This document shows positions 30,631 through 41,724 of a DNA stretch of 64,000 nt, piece by piece. The notes beneath the pieces are model-generated. The model was not told the origin of the DNA. It saw only the letters and a list, made by a program, of their open reading frames with translations, and made no database searches. Every line of letters starts with the position of its first letter. Within the stretch, counting starts at the first letter, position 1. A program made the translations under genes and the position numbers. The stretch comes from Pohlia nutans (lineage: Eukaryota; Streptophyta; Bryopsida; Bryales; Mniaceae): NCBI GenBank assembly GCA_022496805.1, contig CM040089.1, forward strand, positions 2,978,501 to 3,042,500, given 5' to 3'.

Positions 30631-32268
30631 TTAGTTTTGTAAAGCTTCTACGGCGTCGGCGAGGATCTCCCGGGTTGGTCGTTGTTCGTGGGCTTGTGCG
30701 GCGGCCGTGGGATCGGAACCGGCGAGGCTTCGGCGGTGGGGAGAAAAATCAACAAGTTTTCCAAGAAGAGGGACGGCTCGACGCATGCTCCAGTGTGTGT
30801 ACACGGCAGAGTTGAGGCAACGTACAAGAGCGGCTCCATCGTGTCGTCCAAGAGGGTTGTCTTGGGCTCGAATGTAGGTGACGAAGATCACATTACGTGC
30901 ACTGAGGAGGCGGTGTAGCGCGGCGGTTACTTCGATTTGAGAGGATTGGAGCGGCAAGCCTTTGACAACGAGCGTGGTGGTGAGGGCTTCCGTTGTGTTG
31001 AAAGTTGCGGCCGGGGTGGTGAATTTGATTGGAGCCGAGTCGAGTGTTGTTAGGATGCGGAGAAGGGCTTGCTTGGAATCGTCATCAATCAAAGTAGCTT
31101 CCGCATACTCTTGCTCGGTGGTGCGTTTAGATATTCCTGCAATTTCGAGATCTTGGCCGGAGGCATAGCCGTGGCGGATTAGTGCGGCAAGTAATTGGCG
31201 AGAATGGTATTTGGAGAGAATGGGGCTTTCTAGGCGTAGTTTTCTATTGATAGCGGCGGAGTTGAACTCAAATCCTTTTTCTATCTTTCCTACGACAAAT
31301 TCAGTGTTCTGCATTTGGAGAATAAAGACTCTCTCGCCTTTCAACAAGGCAATGCCGTCTTTCTGGGGGTTACGTAGATCTACTTTGAGGAATCCTAGCC
31401 ATTTGGATGTTTTTTGGTTGACTAGGGCGGAAATCGGTTCGCGGAGAGTGTTAGAGATTTGGATGCCCATAAGTTGAAATTTAGAGGCGGCGGCAATTTG
31501 GACTTCATCTTTGGACATATTATGATAGTGACTATCAAAACGTATGACTATCTGGTAGTTTTGGCTAAGACCGGTGTTTGTGCCTAGTGGTGCGGATTTG
31601 GGAATTTGGGTCAGGTGGTAGTATTGTCCTGCTCTATCATCATGTCTAGTGGAGGGGTAGAGTTGCTGACGGACGTGAGGATATGCATGTCTATACGTAT
31701 GGCACTCATGAATTTCACTTGGAGGCATGCCTAATTGGGCTAAAGTTTCAGCTGAAGGTGGTGTGACAGTTGGGAGTCCTGCTTCTACAGCGAGGGCTTC
31801 ATGGACTGAGAACGTAAGCCATAACGGTGGGGGGCAGGTGGAGGAATTACCAAAGGGAGGTGTCATTGTAATGTTGATGTTGTCTGGTGGTGTCGAGGTG
31901 ATGATAGTTTCTTGGGCCTGAGGTTCAGCAACAGCGGGTGCCTCTTTGCTAGAGGACGTCGTTGATGGCGGGGCCTGCTGTGGTGTGGCGTAGGCGGAAG
32001 CATCTTCGTCGTCACTGAGGATACGGCGTTTACAACGCGACTTCTGGCTTGGTTCAGTTGTATCCATAGCTTGGTGGGCTGGAGAATGCGATCGGGGCGG
32101 GAGTGGGTTGCATCCGGCAGGGTAATCACGGACAGCGATAGGGCCAGCAGTATCGAGTTGGGGACCGGTGAGTTGCAGGGAGTCAAATCGGGTTGGCAGC
32201 TTCTTTTTTCTTGAGCTGCTGCGGCGTGATTCGTTGGAGTTGCCTGTCATGTCATCGCTTGAGGCCAT
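30631..32268 (-). CDS. Retrotransposon ORF1 protein with RRM-like domains
   Basis: I chose the Met of MASSDDMTGN because a compact, charged N-terminus begins there (545 aa); the frame is open further upstream to 32934, but that part is Pro/Ser/Thr/His-rich leader-like sequence. After a basic, Ser-rich segment (RRSSSRKKKLPTRF) and a nuclear-signal-like KSRCKRRILSDDEDA, two folded regions follow: NYQIVIRFD...VNQKTSKWLGFLKV, and TTTLVVKGLPLQSSQIEVTA...GRHDGAALVRC, the second with RNP-like beta strands of an RRM. ORF1 proteins of LINEs bind their RNA to form the RNP. It lies upstream of ORF2 on the same strand. Confidence 0.7.
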   Translation of the reverse strand: MASSDDMTGNSNESRRSSSRKKKLPTRFDSLQLTGPQLDTAGPIAVRDYPAGCNPLPPRSHSPAHQAMDTTEPSQKSRCKRRILSDDEDASAYATPQQAPPSTTSSSKEAPAVAEPQAQETIITSTPPDNINITMTPPFGNSSTCPPPLWLTFSVHEALAVEAGLPTVTPPSAETLAQLGMPPSEIHECHTYRHAYPHVRQQLYPSTRHDDRAGQYYHLTQIPKSAPLGTNTGLSQNYQIVIRFDSHYHNMSKDEVQIAAASKFQLMGIQISNTLREPISALVNQKTSKWLGFLKVDLRNPQKDGIALLKGERVFILQMQNTEFVVGKIEKGFEFNSAAINRKLRLESPILSKYHSRQLLAALIRHGYASGQDLEIAGISKRTTEQEYAEATLIDDDSKQALLRILTTLDSAPIKFTTPAATFNTTEALTTTLVVKGLPLQSSQIEVTAALHRLLSARNVIFVTYIRAQDNPLGRHDGAALVRCLNSAVYTHWSMRRAVPLLGKLVDFSPHRRSLAGSDPTAAAQAHEQRPTREILADAVEALQN

Positions 32269-33019
32269 GTCGTGGGGGTACGAGGATTGTCTCGAGCATT
32301 GGAGATCTGCAAAATTGTGAGGATTAGTACGTGAAGGAAGTGAAGTGGGCAACAAATTGAGGAGGGTGGGGAAGAAGGGTATGTACTTGCGGAATTGCTG
32401 TGGGAGGATGCTGGAGGGTATGGGGTGTTTATATTCATGCGTCGAGTGCCTAGGAGTGTTGACAGGGGAATTTACTGGGTAGGGTCGGGGAGTTGGCAAA
32501 AATCGCTGTTCAAGGTGCTGCTGCAATGCGGAGGGTATTTTCGGTGGCTGAAGTGCGATCGTGCGTGAGCGGGGAGAAAAGGGAGAATGGCGGCGCAGAA
32601 ATGTGAACGTGTGTGTGCGGGGAGTAGAGCTGTCAGTTTCGGTAGGGCGGTGCAGACAAAAATTTGATCGTGTGTGTGCGGGGGGTGAAGCTGGCAGAGG
32701 GCGGTGGTGTTCAGTTGTGGTCATACTTGAATGAAGGGTCAAAAGGGCTAAAAACAGGGTGCGGCGGTGGAGCATGACAATCGGTGATTTGCTGGCGCAA
32801 GATGCTTGTAAGTGCTCTGTTTGTAGGCAAGTTGTTTTTGGTTGAGGGAGTAGATATGTTATGGGACTAGGTTTGCTTTTGGTGTGAGCTTTTTTTGGGG
32901 AGGTGGCGCAGAGGCGCATTGTTGCAGATGGCATAGTATGATATTGATTTTTGTTTTGTCGATTGCGGCCAGGTATGGAATTAGGGTGTCGGTTGTGTGT
33001 GTTTGGAGAAGCGTTGTGA

Positions 33020-33195
33020 GGTAGAGTGCTGGTGATTCGGCTAGGCAGTGTGCTGGGGTTTTGGCCAGGCAGGGTGCTGGAATTTTGGTCATGCCAGGTG
33101 CTGGAGTATCGGTCGGGTAAGGTGCTGGTGTCGCGGCCAAGCAGGGAGCTGGTGTTACGGCCAGGCAGAGGGTGGTTGTTGCGGTCAGCCCTGAG
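33020..33195 (-). repeat. Degenerate 24-bp tandem repeat
   Basis: About seven imperfect units built around ggccaggcagggtgctgg(t) (plus strand); in the minus-strand frame they spell repeats like TPAPCLAA. It lies in the presumed 5' UTR of the retrotransposon. Confidence 0.7.
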
Positions 33196-33995
33196 ATTAG
33201 GGTTACGGCTGTAGGTGGAGGCGTTTGGGAGCAGGGTGGTGGAGTATGCGGTGGGTGTAAGGATAGAGGCTCTGTAGTTGGTATGTTCGTTTTTGAAAAA
33301 ATAGGAGGATGCTGTGATGGAGAAGGGCCGATGTAGATTTGGTAGAGATGAGGTAGTGTAGTGGTGTTTGGAGATTGGGGTGTGGAGTTTGTATGTAGGC
33401 TGATTGTGGTGAAGAGTTGTGAAATAATGAGATTTTTTGGAGAACCCAGGTTGTGCAATGGTTTTGTTGTGATTATGGAATTTGATTTTGTTGTGTTTCG
33501 TGAATGGTATTTTTGTGTTTGGTGAATGGTATTTTTGTGTGGATAATGCGATGCTTTTTGTGTGTGTATGAGTGTATGCTTGTGGTGGTGTGAGATGAGT
33601 GAAAATTGATACATTTCTGTGTAATGATTGGTGGAGTTGTTGTAGTGTGGGGTTTGGGCAGGAGAGTTAGGGGGTGAGGTTGAGGAATGGGTGCAGGGAA
33701 ATGTTGGAGGAGTGTTTTGATAAGGTGCAAAATGTGGAGTAATGGAGGGTAGATATTTGGAATATGTGTGAAAGAATGTGAGTGGTGAATCTGTGTAAGG
33801 CTTGGAGAGTATAGAGGGAGATATGAGGTGGAAGTGCGGGGGTATGTGTAGATGAGTGCAATGTAGTTGTGTGGGGAGGGATTGGACGGGTCTCCAAATG
33901 TCGAGCTGCTTCGCTCCAATGTACTGGCGGCTCCTGCTAGATCTTCTGCTGTTGTCCATGCTCCGGCTGGTAGGTGGATCGGTGGTTGTTGCCGG

Positions 33996-34075
33996 GGCTT
34001 CTTGAGGCTCCTGTGGGGTTCCTGTGGGATTCCTATGACGCGCCTGTGAGGCTCCTGTGAGGCTCCTGTGGTGAT
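33996..34075 (-). repeat. Short tandem repeat, about 12-bp unit
   Basis: Units of gaggctcctgtg(g) recur about six times (plus strand). Confidence 0.65.
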
Positions 34076-34686
34076 ACTATTGTGGGCCTCCGAGTGAAGA
34101 AAATGCAAGAGTGCTTGTCTTGCTGGACTTCTGCGAGCAGGTGTTCCCTTGGAGTGTAAAATATACACTTGGCTGTGAGAGCCATGGCGTGGTGGTAGGG
34201 AGATGTGGGGACTGCTTCGATCTTCTGGGTTTGACGAGGGGCTAGAGGCGGCTTGTGTGCTCGCAATTGCAACTCTCTGGTGTAGCACTAGCAGGGGGAA
34301 GGAGTGGACTGGTGTAAGGCTAATCGTCACAGTAGGAGTGGTGGTGAGGGAGGCAGCATGGTGAGGGAGGAAGGTGAGCATGAGCAGCAGCAGAGCATGC
34401 TGTTGGAGCTCCGCCAAAGCTCCGGCCCTCCTCATCCTCCCGAGAGCTCGGCAAAAAATCCAGCCAGTTGGACTCCTATCCCAAGAATATTATAGACTGC
34501 TGGTCACGTGCGGAGCTTTTGTAAAAATGCATCATTAGTCGAGGGTGTATTCTTTTATGTGTGTGAGGAATCACGTGAGTACACAAGAGGGGGATTAATT
34601 TGAACACTATCATACTATGTATACATACAAGAAGAATGTCTACAACTGAAAATTTGGTTGTATATTTACATTAGACATGTCTATAC

Positions 34687-34756
34687 ATGATTTGCATCAA
34701 GTAATTTGGGACAATTTCTTTTCTCAAAAGCATCATCTATTATGGGACAAAGGGAG
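34687..34756. mobile_element. Stowaway-type terminal fragment
   Basis: atttgcatcaagtaatttgg through catcatctattatgggac and aaagggag is the inverted match to the left end of the MITE at 14407; TA follows at 34757-34758. No partner terminus was found. Confidence 0.65.
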
Positions 34757-34759
34757 TAT

Positions 34760-35533
34760 AATAATAATATTTTAACGTATACAAGGGTATACAAGGGGTA
34801 TTTTAAATTATAGGGGGTCATGAACGCACCTGATGCCAAGGTTAGATAAAAAGTGCACCCCTCAGGCATCATTATCAATCCAATTAGCACGTAAAGTTCC
34901 TTGCTTTTCAGCCAAAATTTGAAAAAATGGTCACAGTGGGGTTGATAATCTTAAAAATAAACAAATGTAAAAAGTAAATAATGTAATTAAATGATCTTCT
35001 TCTTATCTTTATATAAAGTACACAATTTTTTTTTCCAAATCCAAATCCTAAATGCTCAAAGTAGTTTCGTTTATTTATTTATTTATTTATTTATTCAGTA
35101 TTTTTTTTGCATGCATGTAAGTGTCTACAAATATAAGAAGTGGTGTTGAGTTTGCATCTTTTGATAATATTTACTTGCTTGGGTTAAATGATACCACATC
35201 AAAAATTAGAACTTAAGTCCACCTTGTCAAAGATTGATAAACCTTGCGTTATAATGAACCCAATGATCTATTACATCGAGTTCCTAATCAAATTTTTTAA
35301 AAAAGTCTTCATAAGTTTCAAACCAAATAGTTGATTGTAGGAGTATAGCATTGTAAAGTAGTAGAAGAATTTTTTTAAATAATATTAAAAAATAAATAAA
35401 ATTAAGGAAAAATAGTATATAGGTCTGTTTAACAAAATTCTATAATATTTAAGTAGAAATCAATTTGAAATTCAATAGTGTTTATCGCTATGATACCAAT
35501 ATTATTTTTATGTATTCTACAGTGAAACCCATG
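34760..35533. other. AT-rich intergenic DNA with a (TTTA)n run
   Basis: A TTTA microsatellite lies at about 35069-35095. No gene or RNA is seen. Confidence 0.4.
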
Positions 35534-36122
35534 TTAACCCCTAAACGTCACAGTGTCCAGAAACTGGACGACTAACATATTCAAATCCACCCTACGTTCT
35601 CATCAATGCTTGGATGAAAGTCATTCAATTTTTTGGATATTCTTCACCAAGTTGTTGTACTATCTAACGGTTGGATTTAGTCATACTTGATTACATATTT
35701 TTTTTAAATTACAAATGTAGAAGTATGTCAAGTCGTTGACCAAGCCAAAATTGCATTGACTGTAGTTCAAAAAGTGGCCTTGCAAAAATGAGGTCATAGA
35801 TTTAAGAAACACAAAAATTTCAAAGAATTACCACGTTTAAGAGTATCTCATTTCAAATTCATTCCAACAAATTTTACTCAAAAAATATTAAAATTTTGTT
35901 TGTAATCAAATTTAGAAGGAATTTTTAATTTTAACTTTCAAATTTTATAAATAAATATTGGTGATAGTATTAGTGAATCGAACCGAACGGATGGAATCTA
36001 AAATTCAAAATGTAGAACTTTCATTTGAATATCTATTCCAAAATATTCTTCTAAATAGTACTTTATGATGATTTTTCTCAAATTTTCAATTCCAAGGACA
36101 CCCTGGTACGTTTAGGGGTTAA
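35534..36122 (-). mobile_element. piggyBac-like MITE, family E copy 2 (589 bp, inverted)
   Basis: TTAA (35534-35537), CCCCTAAACGTCACAGTGTC at the left; right end GTACGTTTAGGGG and TTAA (36119-36122). It is the reverse complement counterpart of 20507-21095 with the same length. Its right TTAA is also the left TTAA of the next element. Confidence 0.85.
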
Positions 36123-36694
36123 CCCCTAAACGATCTCATCCTTTTCAGATTTGGCAGTTTTCCAAAGATGCATTATAAAATGCAACTAAAAGGGATATTT
36201 TCAAGTTGATGAATGAATAAAAGTTTTACATTATGCATTTTAGATTCTATTCATACGGTTAGATTTGTGATTGCTATCACCAATATTTGTGGATTAAATT
36301 TCAAACTTAAAATTTAACAATCTTTTGTAATATGATTACAAATAAGATATTGACAATCTAATAATGAAATTTGTTGTGATGAGTTGAAATGTAATACTCT
36401 AAAAATGTAGTGATTTTTGGAGATTTTTTGGTTGCTTAATTTTAGTAGTTGACTTTTTCAAGAGCACTTTTAGACTAAAGTCTTCAAAATTTTGGTGGAA
36501 CACTACAACATGAAGCGAGGCATAAAAATTCACATGTCATCCCCTTTCTAATTGGATCACACGTGCATGGAGCTAACTTCCCATAAAAGTTTCAATAAAA
36601 AATCCACACTGCAAAAAGTGCATGATAGATGAGAAAACGGACTTCAAATCTGTACATCATGCAAAATATGCATGGTTGGGTGGTTAGGGGTTAA
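36119..36694 (+). mobile_element. piggyBac-like MITE, family F (576 bp)
   Basis: It shares TTAA 36119-36122 with the preceding element. Left terminus CCCCTAAACGATCTCATCC, right terminus GGTTAGGGG with TTAA at 36691-36694. The terminal match is short (about 9 bp) and the interior differs from family E. Confidence 0.7.
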
Positions 36695-37209
36695 CCCATA
36701 AAGGCCCAAGCAGAAACGCTACGGTTGCAGTTCAACTTCAAGTAACATTCTTAGGTGGAGTTTTCTTTTAATAATCAAAATTTTGATTTTTTTATGTAAA
36801 ATGAATTATCTTCGTAAAGGTATATTGAAAAATAAAATTACTAATGCCAAAAGAAAACAATGAGGAAAAATACAAAAGTGTTCAATACTCTCTTAGTGTT
36901 AAAAATTTACCATTTAGAAAAATATTGATGTATCCATCATCAGTCTTTTCTTGTTTTAACTAGTTAAGTGTAAGATGAAAATTTAGCCAATTACAAAATG
37001 ACTCATGTGCTAAAATTTGAATTTTTTAAAGCAAAAATGCTCTAAATTTTATTTTGATTTGTTAATGCACTTATGAGTTTGACTTTATACATAATTCCTA
37101 ATCACAATTCATAATATTATTTTTGATGCTAACTTTCAAAAGGTTTTGAAACACATATTTGTAGCACACCTATGTTTTGCAGAAAACCCCTTGGACCTTT
37201 AGGGATTAA
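36691..37209 (+). mobile_element. piggyBac-like MITE, family G (519 bp)
   Basis: It shares TTAA 36691-36694 with the preceding element. Left terminus CCCATAAAGGCCCAAG, right terminus CCTTGGACCTTTAGGGA with TTAA at 37206-37209. Confidence 0.65.
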
Positions 37210-38010
37210 ATCCTCACGTTTCAACTATTTTTTTAATTTATTTAAATTTTCATGATTTAAATATAATTTTCATTTAATTTTCTATAGACTTAAATCAACT
37301 GTATGTAAGTTTTTGTAATACAATGACAACAATATTTGGTGTAAATTGATACAATGACAATTCAGATTTAAAACCTGCATATTAAGAAATTTCTTGTATT
37401 CATTGATTTAGTAATAAAATATGTTGCAGTAGAGTTAATCAAAAAGAGTATCTCATTGTGGAAAGAAATCTTAAACTCACCTTAGACTCATTTTGAGTTT
37501 TAAAAAACTGCAAAACTAGTTTATGGTGAGTTGGAGGATAATCTAAAGCAAGGCCCTGCATCATCATGGAGGTGTGGAATTCATGACCCCAATGCTAGAG
37601 GAGAGTTCCCACACGTTCTCCCAAGCCAAGAGCCTTGACCATGGAAACTATTCATGAACAATGCTTGTCAGAAATTGTAATTATAGGAAGAGAACTCCAT
37701 TTGAACTCCGTTTATGGACCAGTTATCTTTTTGGATAACTCTAGTAGATATAGATAATTGATTAAAAGATTTTTTGAAGTTATAATTTTCTAAATTATAT
37801 TTTAAAATATAATTCCCAACTACATCTTTTAAATAAATAATTTTTTATGGATAGTTCATTTATCTATGCCTAAAGATATGGATAGTGAGGTTTATCTTTG
37901 GTGTTTTTTTTAGGAGAGACTTGATGACTTGGATAAGTAACTACACTGAATGGCGTATTCATAATACAATTGCAACATTCTCACCAAAATTCATGTCTTC
38001 TATACACAAC
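37210..38010. other. AT-rich intergenic DNA
   Basis: No gene, RNA or complete element recognised. Confidence 0.3.
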
Positions 38011-38130
38011 CACTAGTAGAAAAGGTGGCACTGCCGAGGGAGATGGCCATGCAAGTAGTGCCCAATTCCACGCATGCACAGTGATTTTGCATGGACTTGT
38101 CCTTGAGGAGCGCCACCTTTTCTTCTAGGG
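38011..38130 (+). mobile_element. CACTA-type mini-element (120 bp)
   Basis: The left end CACTAGTAGAAAAGGTGGCA and the inward-read right end CCCTAGAAGAAAAGGTGGCG form a hairpin-like pair flanked by AAC direct repeats (38008-38010, 38131-38133). A relative is at 59356-59473 (shared core agtagtgcccaattccacgc). Confidence 0.75.
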
Positions 38131-39468
38131 AACTGTCTTTCAAGGAGACAATGGCCACACCCTCGTTCAAAAGCTCCTCGTAAAAGCTTGTTCCAAAAAC
38201 TTGCACGAAAACTCGCAAGCTGATACCCATATTGGTTTTTCTTATGGTGCCAAGGGCTCAAGTTGAGAGAAATTTTGTGTTACTGAAGGACAAGAAATTT
38301 TTTGGAAGTGAAGTTGGAGAAGGAATCCGGGATCCACTTGCAACATGACACTGAGGCCAAGCATGGGTACCTGGAATTGGGTATCAGGAATTGGGGATCC
38401 TCGTAGGGCTTTCCCCTTTTGAGCAGAATAAGAATATGAAAAAGCTTGATGAATCACGTCATCTTCTCGTGAGGAATCTTCCCATTACCTTAAATTAGTG
38501 CCAAGGAGTTGGATTGAGCTCGTCAACTGGATGGGAAAAAGCCTCATTCCAAGGATAGATGTTATTATGGGAACTGTTTGGTAAAAGGAGAGATACCCTG
38601 CAGCAGTCGGTTTAGGGGTCCGGGGCCCTACGGATGCCAAAAACGGCCACCTGCAGCGCCTGCCCAAGAAAACCACTGCAAGAAACCACTGCACCGGTCG
38701 TCACGGCACAGGAGTGTAAAATGCTGGCTCTTCAAATTTTGGTCAGGCAAGAAACTCCGGACCTCCTTCAAGGGTGGCGTGAACAAGTAGCTACGTTACG
38801 AGAAGCTATGACCGGAACAGAACGGGTGAAGGACTGGAATGCATTTTAGTGGAATCATGGACGGAATATATTTGCTACAGTGGTATTTAGCCCTAGAAAA
38901 TGGGTGTCCCCGCAATGCCTCTTCCTTATGGTCAGAGCAAATAAAGTGTCTTGTTTGTAATGACAATGACCCAATGTCCACTAGAACAAAACCACTCTAT
39001 CATGTCGGGAAGAGACTTCGGTCAGGCCACTATCAAATCCTTGATAGTACGAAGCCCTGCAACGAAGCTCTAAGCTCTAGATTTAAAAGCATGTGACTTG
39101 TCTATTGTCCAACTAACAATGGAAAGTGTAGCTGCAAGGAAGCCGGGCTTTGGGCCAGTGGGCTTCTTGCGACTAGAGCACAATGCAAGGAGACCGAGCC
39201 TCCTGATAGGGCTAGTACCGGAATTGCCTTCCCAATAGCACCTGTGGAGATGCTCTCGATACCCTACTAAAAACATTGTCGCCCTTCAATGCATGAACAA
39301 AATAGAAGAACCTACACCAAAACACTTCAATTCAAAATTTTACTATCTTCATTGTAGGGGTCCTTGAATTGAACAATCTTAGTTGTTATCATAATTTATG
39401 CTTTCTACCAAAAAAATTGGAGTACTTACTAAAACCAAATTATAGTGGATGGCCCACAAACCAACGCC
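38131..39468. other. Region with weak, unidentified repeat similarity
   Basis: Frames at 38634-38849 and 38839-39096 have no family I recognise. Two short blocks (aactccggacct near 38754; taaagtgtc.t..gtaatgacaatg near 38941) recur in the same order at 21895-21965, which suggests fragments of one dispersed repeat. The call stops there. Confidence 0.3.
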
Positions 39469-39471
39469 TTA

Positions 39472-40002
39472 GGGCATCCGCACCCTGGCTTGTTAAACGT
39501 GGCCGGAGGGACGTTTGGCGGGCCCGGGCTGGAAAACCGTCCCTACCGCAACTTGGGCAACGGCTACTTTTCTTGCGGGCTCGTCAAAATCCCAACGCAA
39601 CTCGCCATTTTGAAGAGTGGTGGAGTTTTCTCAGCGCGCCCAAAAGCCGGGTGGTTTTTGGCAGATTTGGTTCTATTTTTTTTTGTCGTTGTGGTAGGGT
39701 TTTTTTTGGCGATGGCAGGTCGTGGGCGTCCGCAGGCGGTGCGAGGAGGCCGTGGTCGCGGTGGTGCGATCGCAGGGGAAGCATGCCGAAGCGGGAGAGC
39801 AGGACGTGACTCCGTGGAAACCGATCGGTCAACGTGACCCTAATCCCAGCCAGCACATACAACCCGTAACAGCCGGCCCACGTTTTATGGAGATTTATGG
39901 AGCGAGAGTGGGGGTCTTTTTTTTTGGCGAGTCACTGAACCTCTATTGAGCCCTCTACTGGCCCTTTGGAGTGATGGATGACGAGTCAGGGAGCGGATGC
40001 TC
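39472..40002 (+). mobile_element. Tourist/Harbinger-like MITE (531 bp), GC-rich
   Basis: The left terminus GGGCATCCGCACCCTGGCTT and inward-read right terminus GAGCATCCGCTCCCTGACTC are inverted repeats flanked by TTA (39469-39471, 40003-40005), as in PIF/Harbinger insertions. The interior is GC-rich and holds an open frame (about 39710-39837) encoding an Arg/Gly-rich peptide (MAGRGRPQAVRGGRGRGG), possibly a relic of a captured or Harbinger-encoded sequence. Confidence 0.75.
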
Positions 40003-40199
40003 TTAAAATTTTCATGCAAATCTAGTGCTTGTATAGAATTAGAAGCTTTCAATGAACACCTGTTGGAAATATTGTTGGTTTATAGTACAAGTCGGTTATT
40101 GGGTCATCCACCTTACTTGAAGTTACACAGAAGAACTTGTAGCACACAGTGGATTCTCTGTCCCAAAAACTGACAATGGGCGGAAGAATCATGGGAAGG

Positions 40200-40216
40200 A
40201 AGAAATAAAATAATAA

Positions 40217-40262
<46 letters not shown>

Positions 40263-40270
40263 TAATAAAA
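40200..40270. repeat. (AAT)n/(ATG)n microsatellite
   Basis: A run of aat and atg trinucleotides located about 150 bp upstream of the AZG1-like promoter. Confidence 0.85.
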
Positions 40271-40399
40271 GCGTCCCTCGTCATCAGCCAGTGTTGCAAG
40301 AGGAGGCAGTGGGAAAGGGGGTTGTTCCAAGTGGGCAAATTACAGTTGGATGTCATTGGTTCCAACATCCTGGGTGACGGACGGACGGACCCCTCACGT

Positions 40400-40426
40400 C
40401 TATATATATATATAATATACACGCTC
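40400..40426 (+). promoter_or_regulatory. TATA box of the AZG1-like gene
   Basis: A long TATATATATATATAATATAC tract is followed 30-40 bp later by a pyrimidine-rich CT/CCG stretch typical of plant transcription starts. It precedes the non-coding first exon ending at 40678. Confidence 0.6.
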
Positions 40427-40439
40427 CCTGATTCCTGCC

Positions 40440-40678
40440 ACCGCCACCGCCTCCGTCTCCATATTCTCTCCCCCACCCAAACCCACACTCTCGCATTGCC
40501 CCCGACCGCCAGTCGCCCGGTGGACATCACCTTCACCCTCGCTGGCGCACCTTCTCTTCATTCTCTATCGATCCACGATCCTTTTCTGCACCAGCTTATG
40601 GGATCTGTGGTTGCATTCATGTATGTCTGCAGCTAGCTAGTCGGACCTTCTCGACCTGTCCCTATCGTTAAACGTCAG
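40440..40678 (+). other. Non-coding first exon (5' UTR) of the AZG1-like gene
   Basis: A C/T-rich leader ends in CAG|GTGAGC at 40678; the matching acceptor ATGCGCAG ends at 41651, so intron 1 (973 bp) lies wholly in the 5' UTR. The start is approximate, judged from the TATA position. Confidence 0.55.
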
Positions 40679-41724
40679 GTGAGCCTGGGCATTCTTCTCA
40701 TGACTCGCAATGTACGTGGCCTGATCGATCGATCGATGTTACGTTGCAGTAAGTCAAACTTGTACGGGATTTGTTTGTGTGCTTCTGCGTGTGGGCTGTG
40801 AATTGATTGTACTGGCGTTGGACAGTGATCGAGCTACTGTTTGCTTGATTTTAGTTAGACTGAGATGCGCACTCGTAGTTTCATGGCCTTTAATTTACGA
40901 ACTTCTGCCAGACTAAAAATTCAAAGTTGAGAGCTTCTGTGCTAGAAAATTCTCTAGTCTGCGTTTTTTTTTTTCTCGCTTTGCTCGTTCCATCGAAACC
41001 TTCAATGTAGTCTGAAAGGCTTTGGGCTTATGGTGCTATTTCAGCTAGTAGAGGCAGTACTGTGATTGAATGGCTTTAATTTGTTTTAATAAGCTGCTCG
41101 ATGATCGGTTTAGTATGCTTCCCAAAGTATCTGAGGAGATCTTAGTTCCACGATTTTTTGAGGAGATCTTCTGAACGTGTTGAAGTGAGAATGTGCTTGT
41201 GCACAGCGAAAATATCGCGTGATCTCCGGTAATGATTGGCGTTAATGAGAAAATCCTTGACTTGCAGAGGTTGCAAAGAAATATTATTTTTTCCCGTATT
41301 TTCGTGTACGTACTCACGTCCTTGAGAGGCTGGCGGTACGGTGAAGCACATGTATATCTTCAGCTGTAGATAGAGTCCTCAACTTATATTTGGCTTGAAT
41401 CCAAAGAGACTAGACTACGAGAACTTCAATTTTTTTCACGGTTTGTTAAGTTCGTTCGCATCACCGGAGTTTGTAACCTCATATTAGTTAAAATGTTGGG
41501 TTTCAGTGAAATTGGTGCCTGACTGAAACTTCAGTCCTAGTTTTTAGAGCTTTGGGCACTTGAACGTCACACTTTTGGCGCTTAGAAGTTGCAGGAATAT
41601 GAACATGTACTGTGTCTGACAATTAATGTGAGTCGCTGCATTCATGCGCAGATGAGCTGAGAGTTGCAGTGCAGCAGACAGACAGACAGCCACCGGGGCT
41701 AGCTAGTGCGGACAACTCACAGCC

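Larger units (their letters stand above)
22020..34495 (-). mobile_element. Large non-LTR retrotransposon (Dualen/RandI-like), about 12.5 kb
   Basis: The minus strand carries ORF1 (RRM-like), a short coiled-coil extension, and ORF2 with a 2A-like motif, APE endonuclease, reverse transcriptase, RNase H and a C-terminal zinc/restriction-like endonuclease region. No LTRs, integrase or protease are present. Outer limits are estimates: the 3' side from the end of ORF2 (22378) plus about 350 bp of untranslated sequence, the 5' side from the change in base composition near 34.5 kb. Target-site duplications could not be identified. The sense strand is strikingly A/C-rich over most of the length. APE plus RLE in one element is the defining trait of Dualen, known from Chlamydomonas (established); assignment here is inference from domain order. 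Confidence 0.8.
32269..34495 (-). other. Putative 5' untranslated region of the retrotransposon
   Basis: This is C/A-rich on the sense strand with long accidental open frames (for example 33473-34435, Pro/His/Ser/Thr-rich and no domain). It contains two tandem-repeat blocks, annotated separately. An acceptor-like ttttgcag on the minus strand (about 32307) lies just upstream of the ORF1 start. Confidence 0.5.

Noticed and set aside
33473..34435. 320-codon minus-strand frame starting MRRAGALAEL
   Set aside because: It is Pro/His/Ser/Thr-rich and lies in the presumed 5' UTR, where the A/C-rich strand leaves every frame open; it contains translated tandem repeats and no domain.
22020..34495. LTR retrotransposon or endogenous pararetrovirus
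   Set aside because: There are no LTRs, integrase, protease or gag zinc knuckle; APE plus YADD RT plus RRM-type ORF1 shows a non-LTR element.
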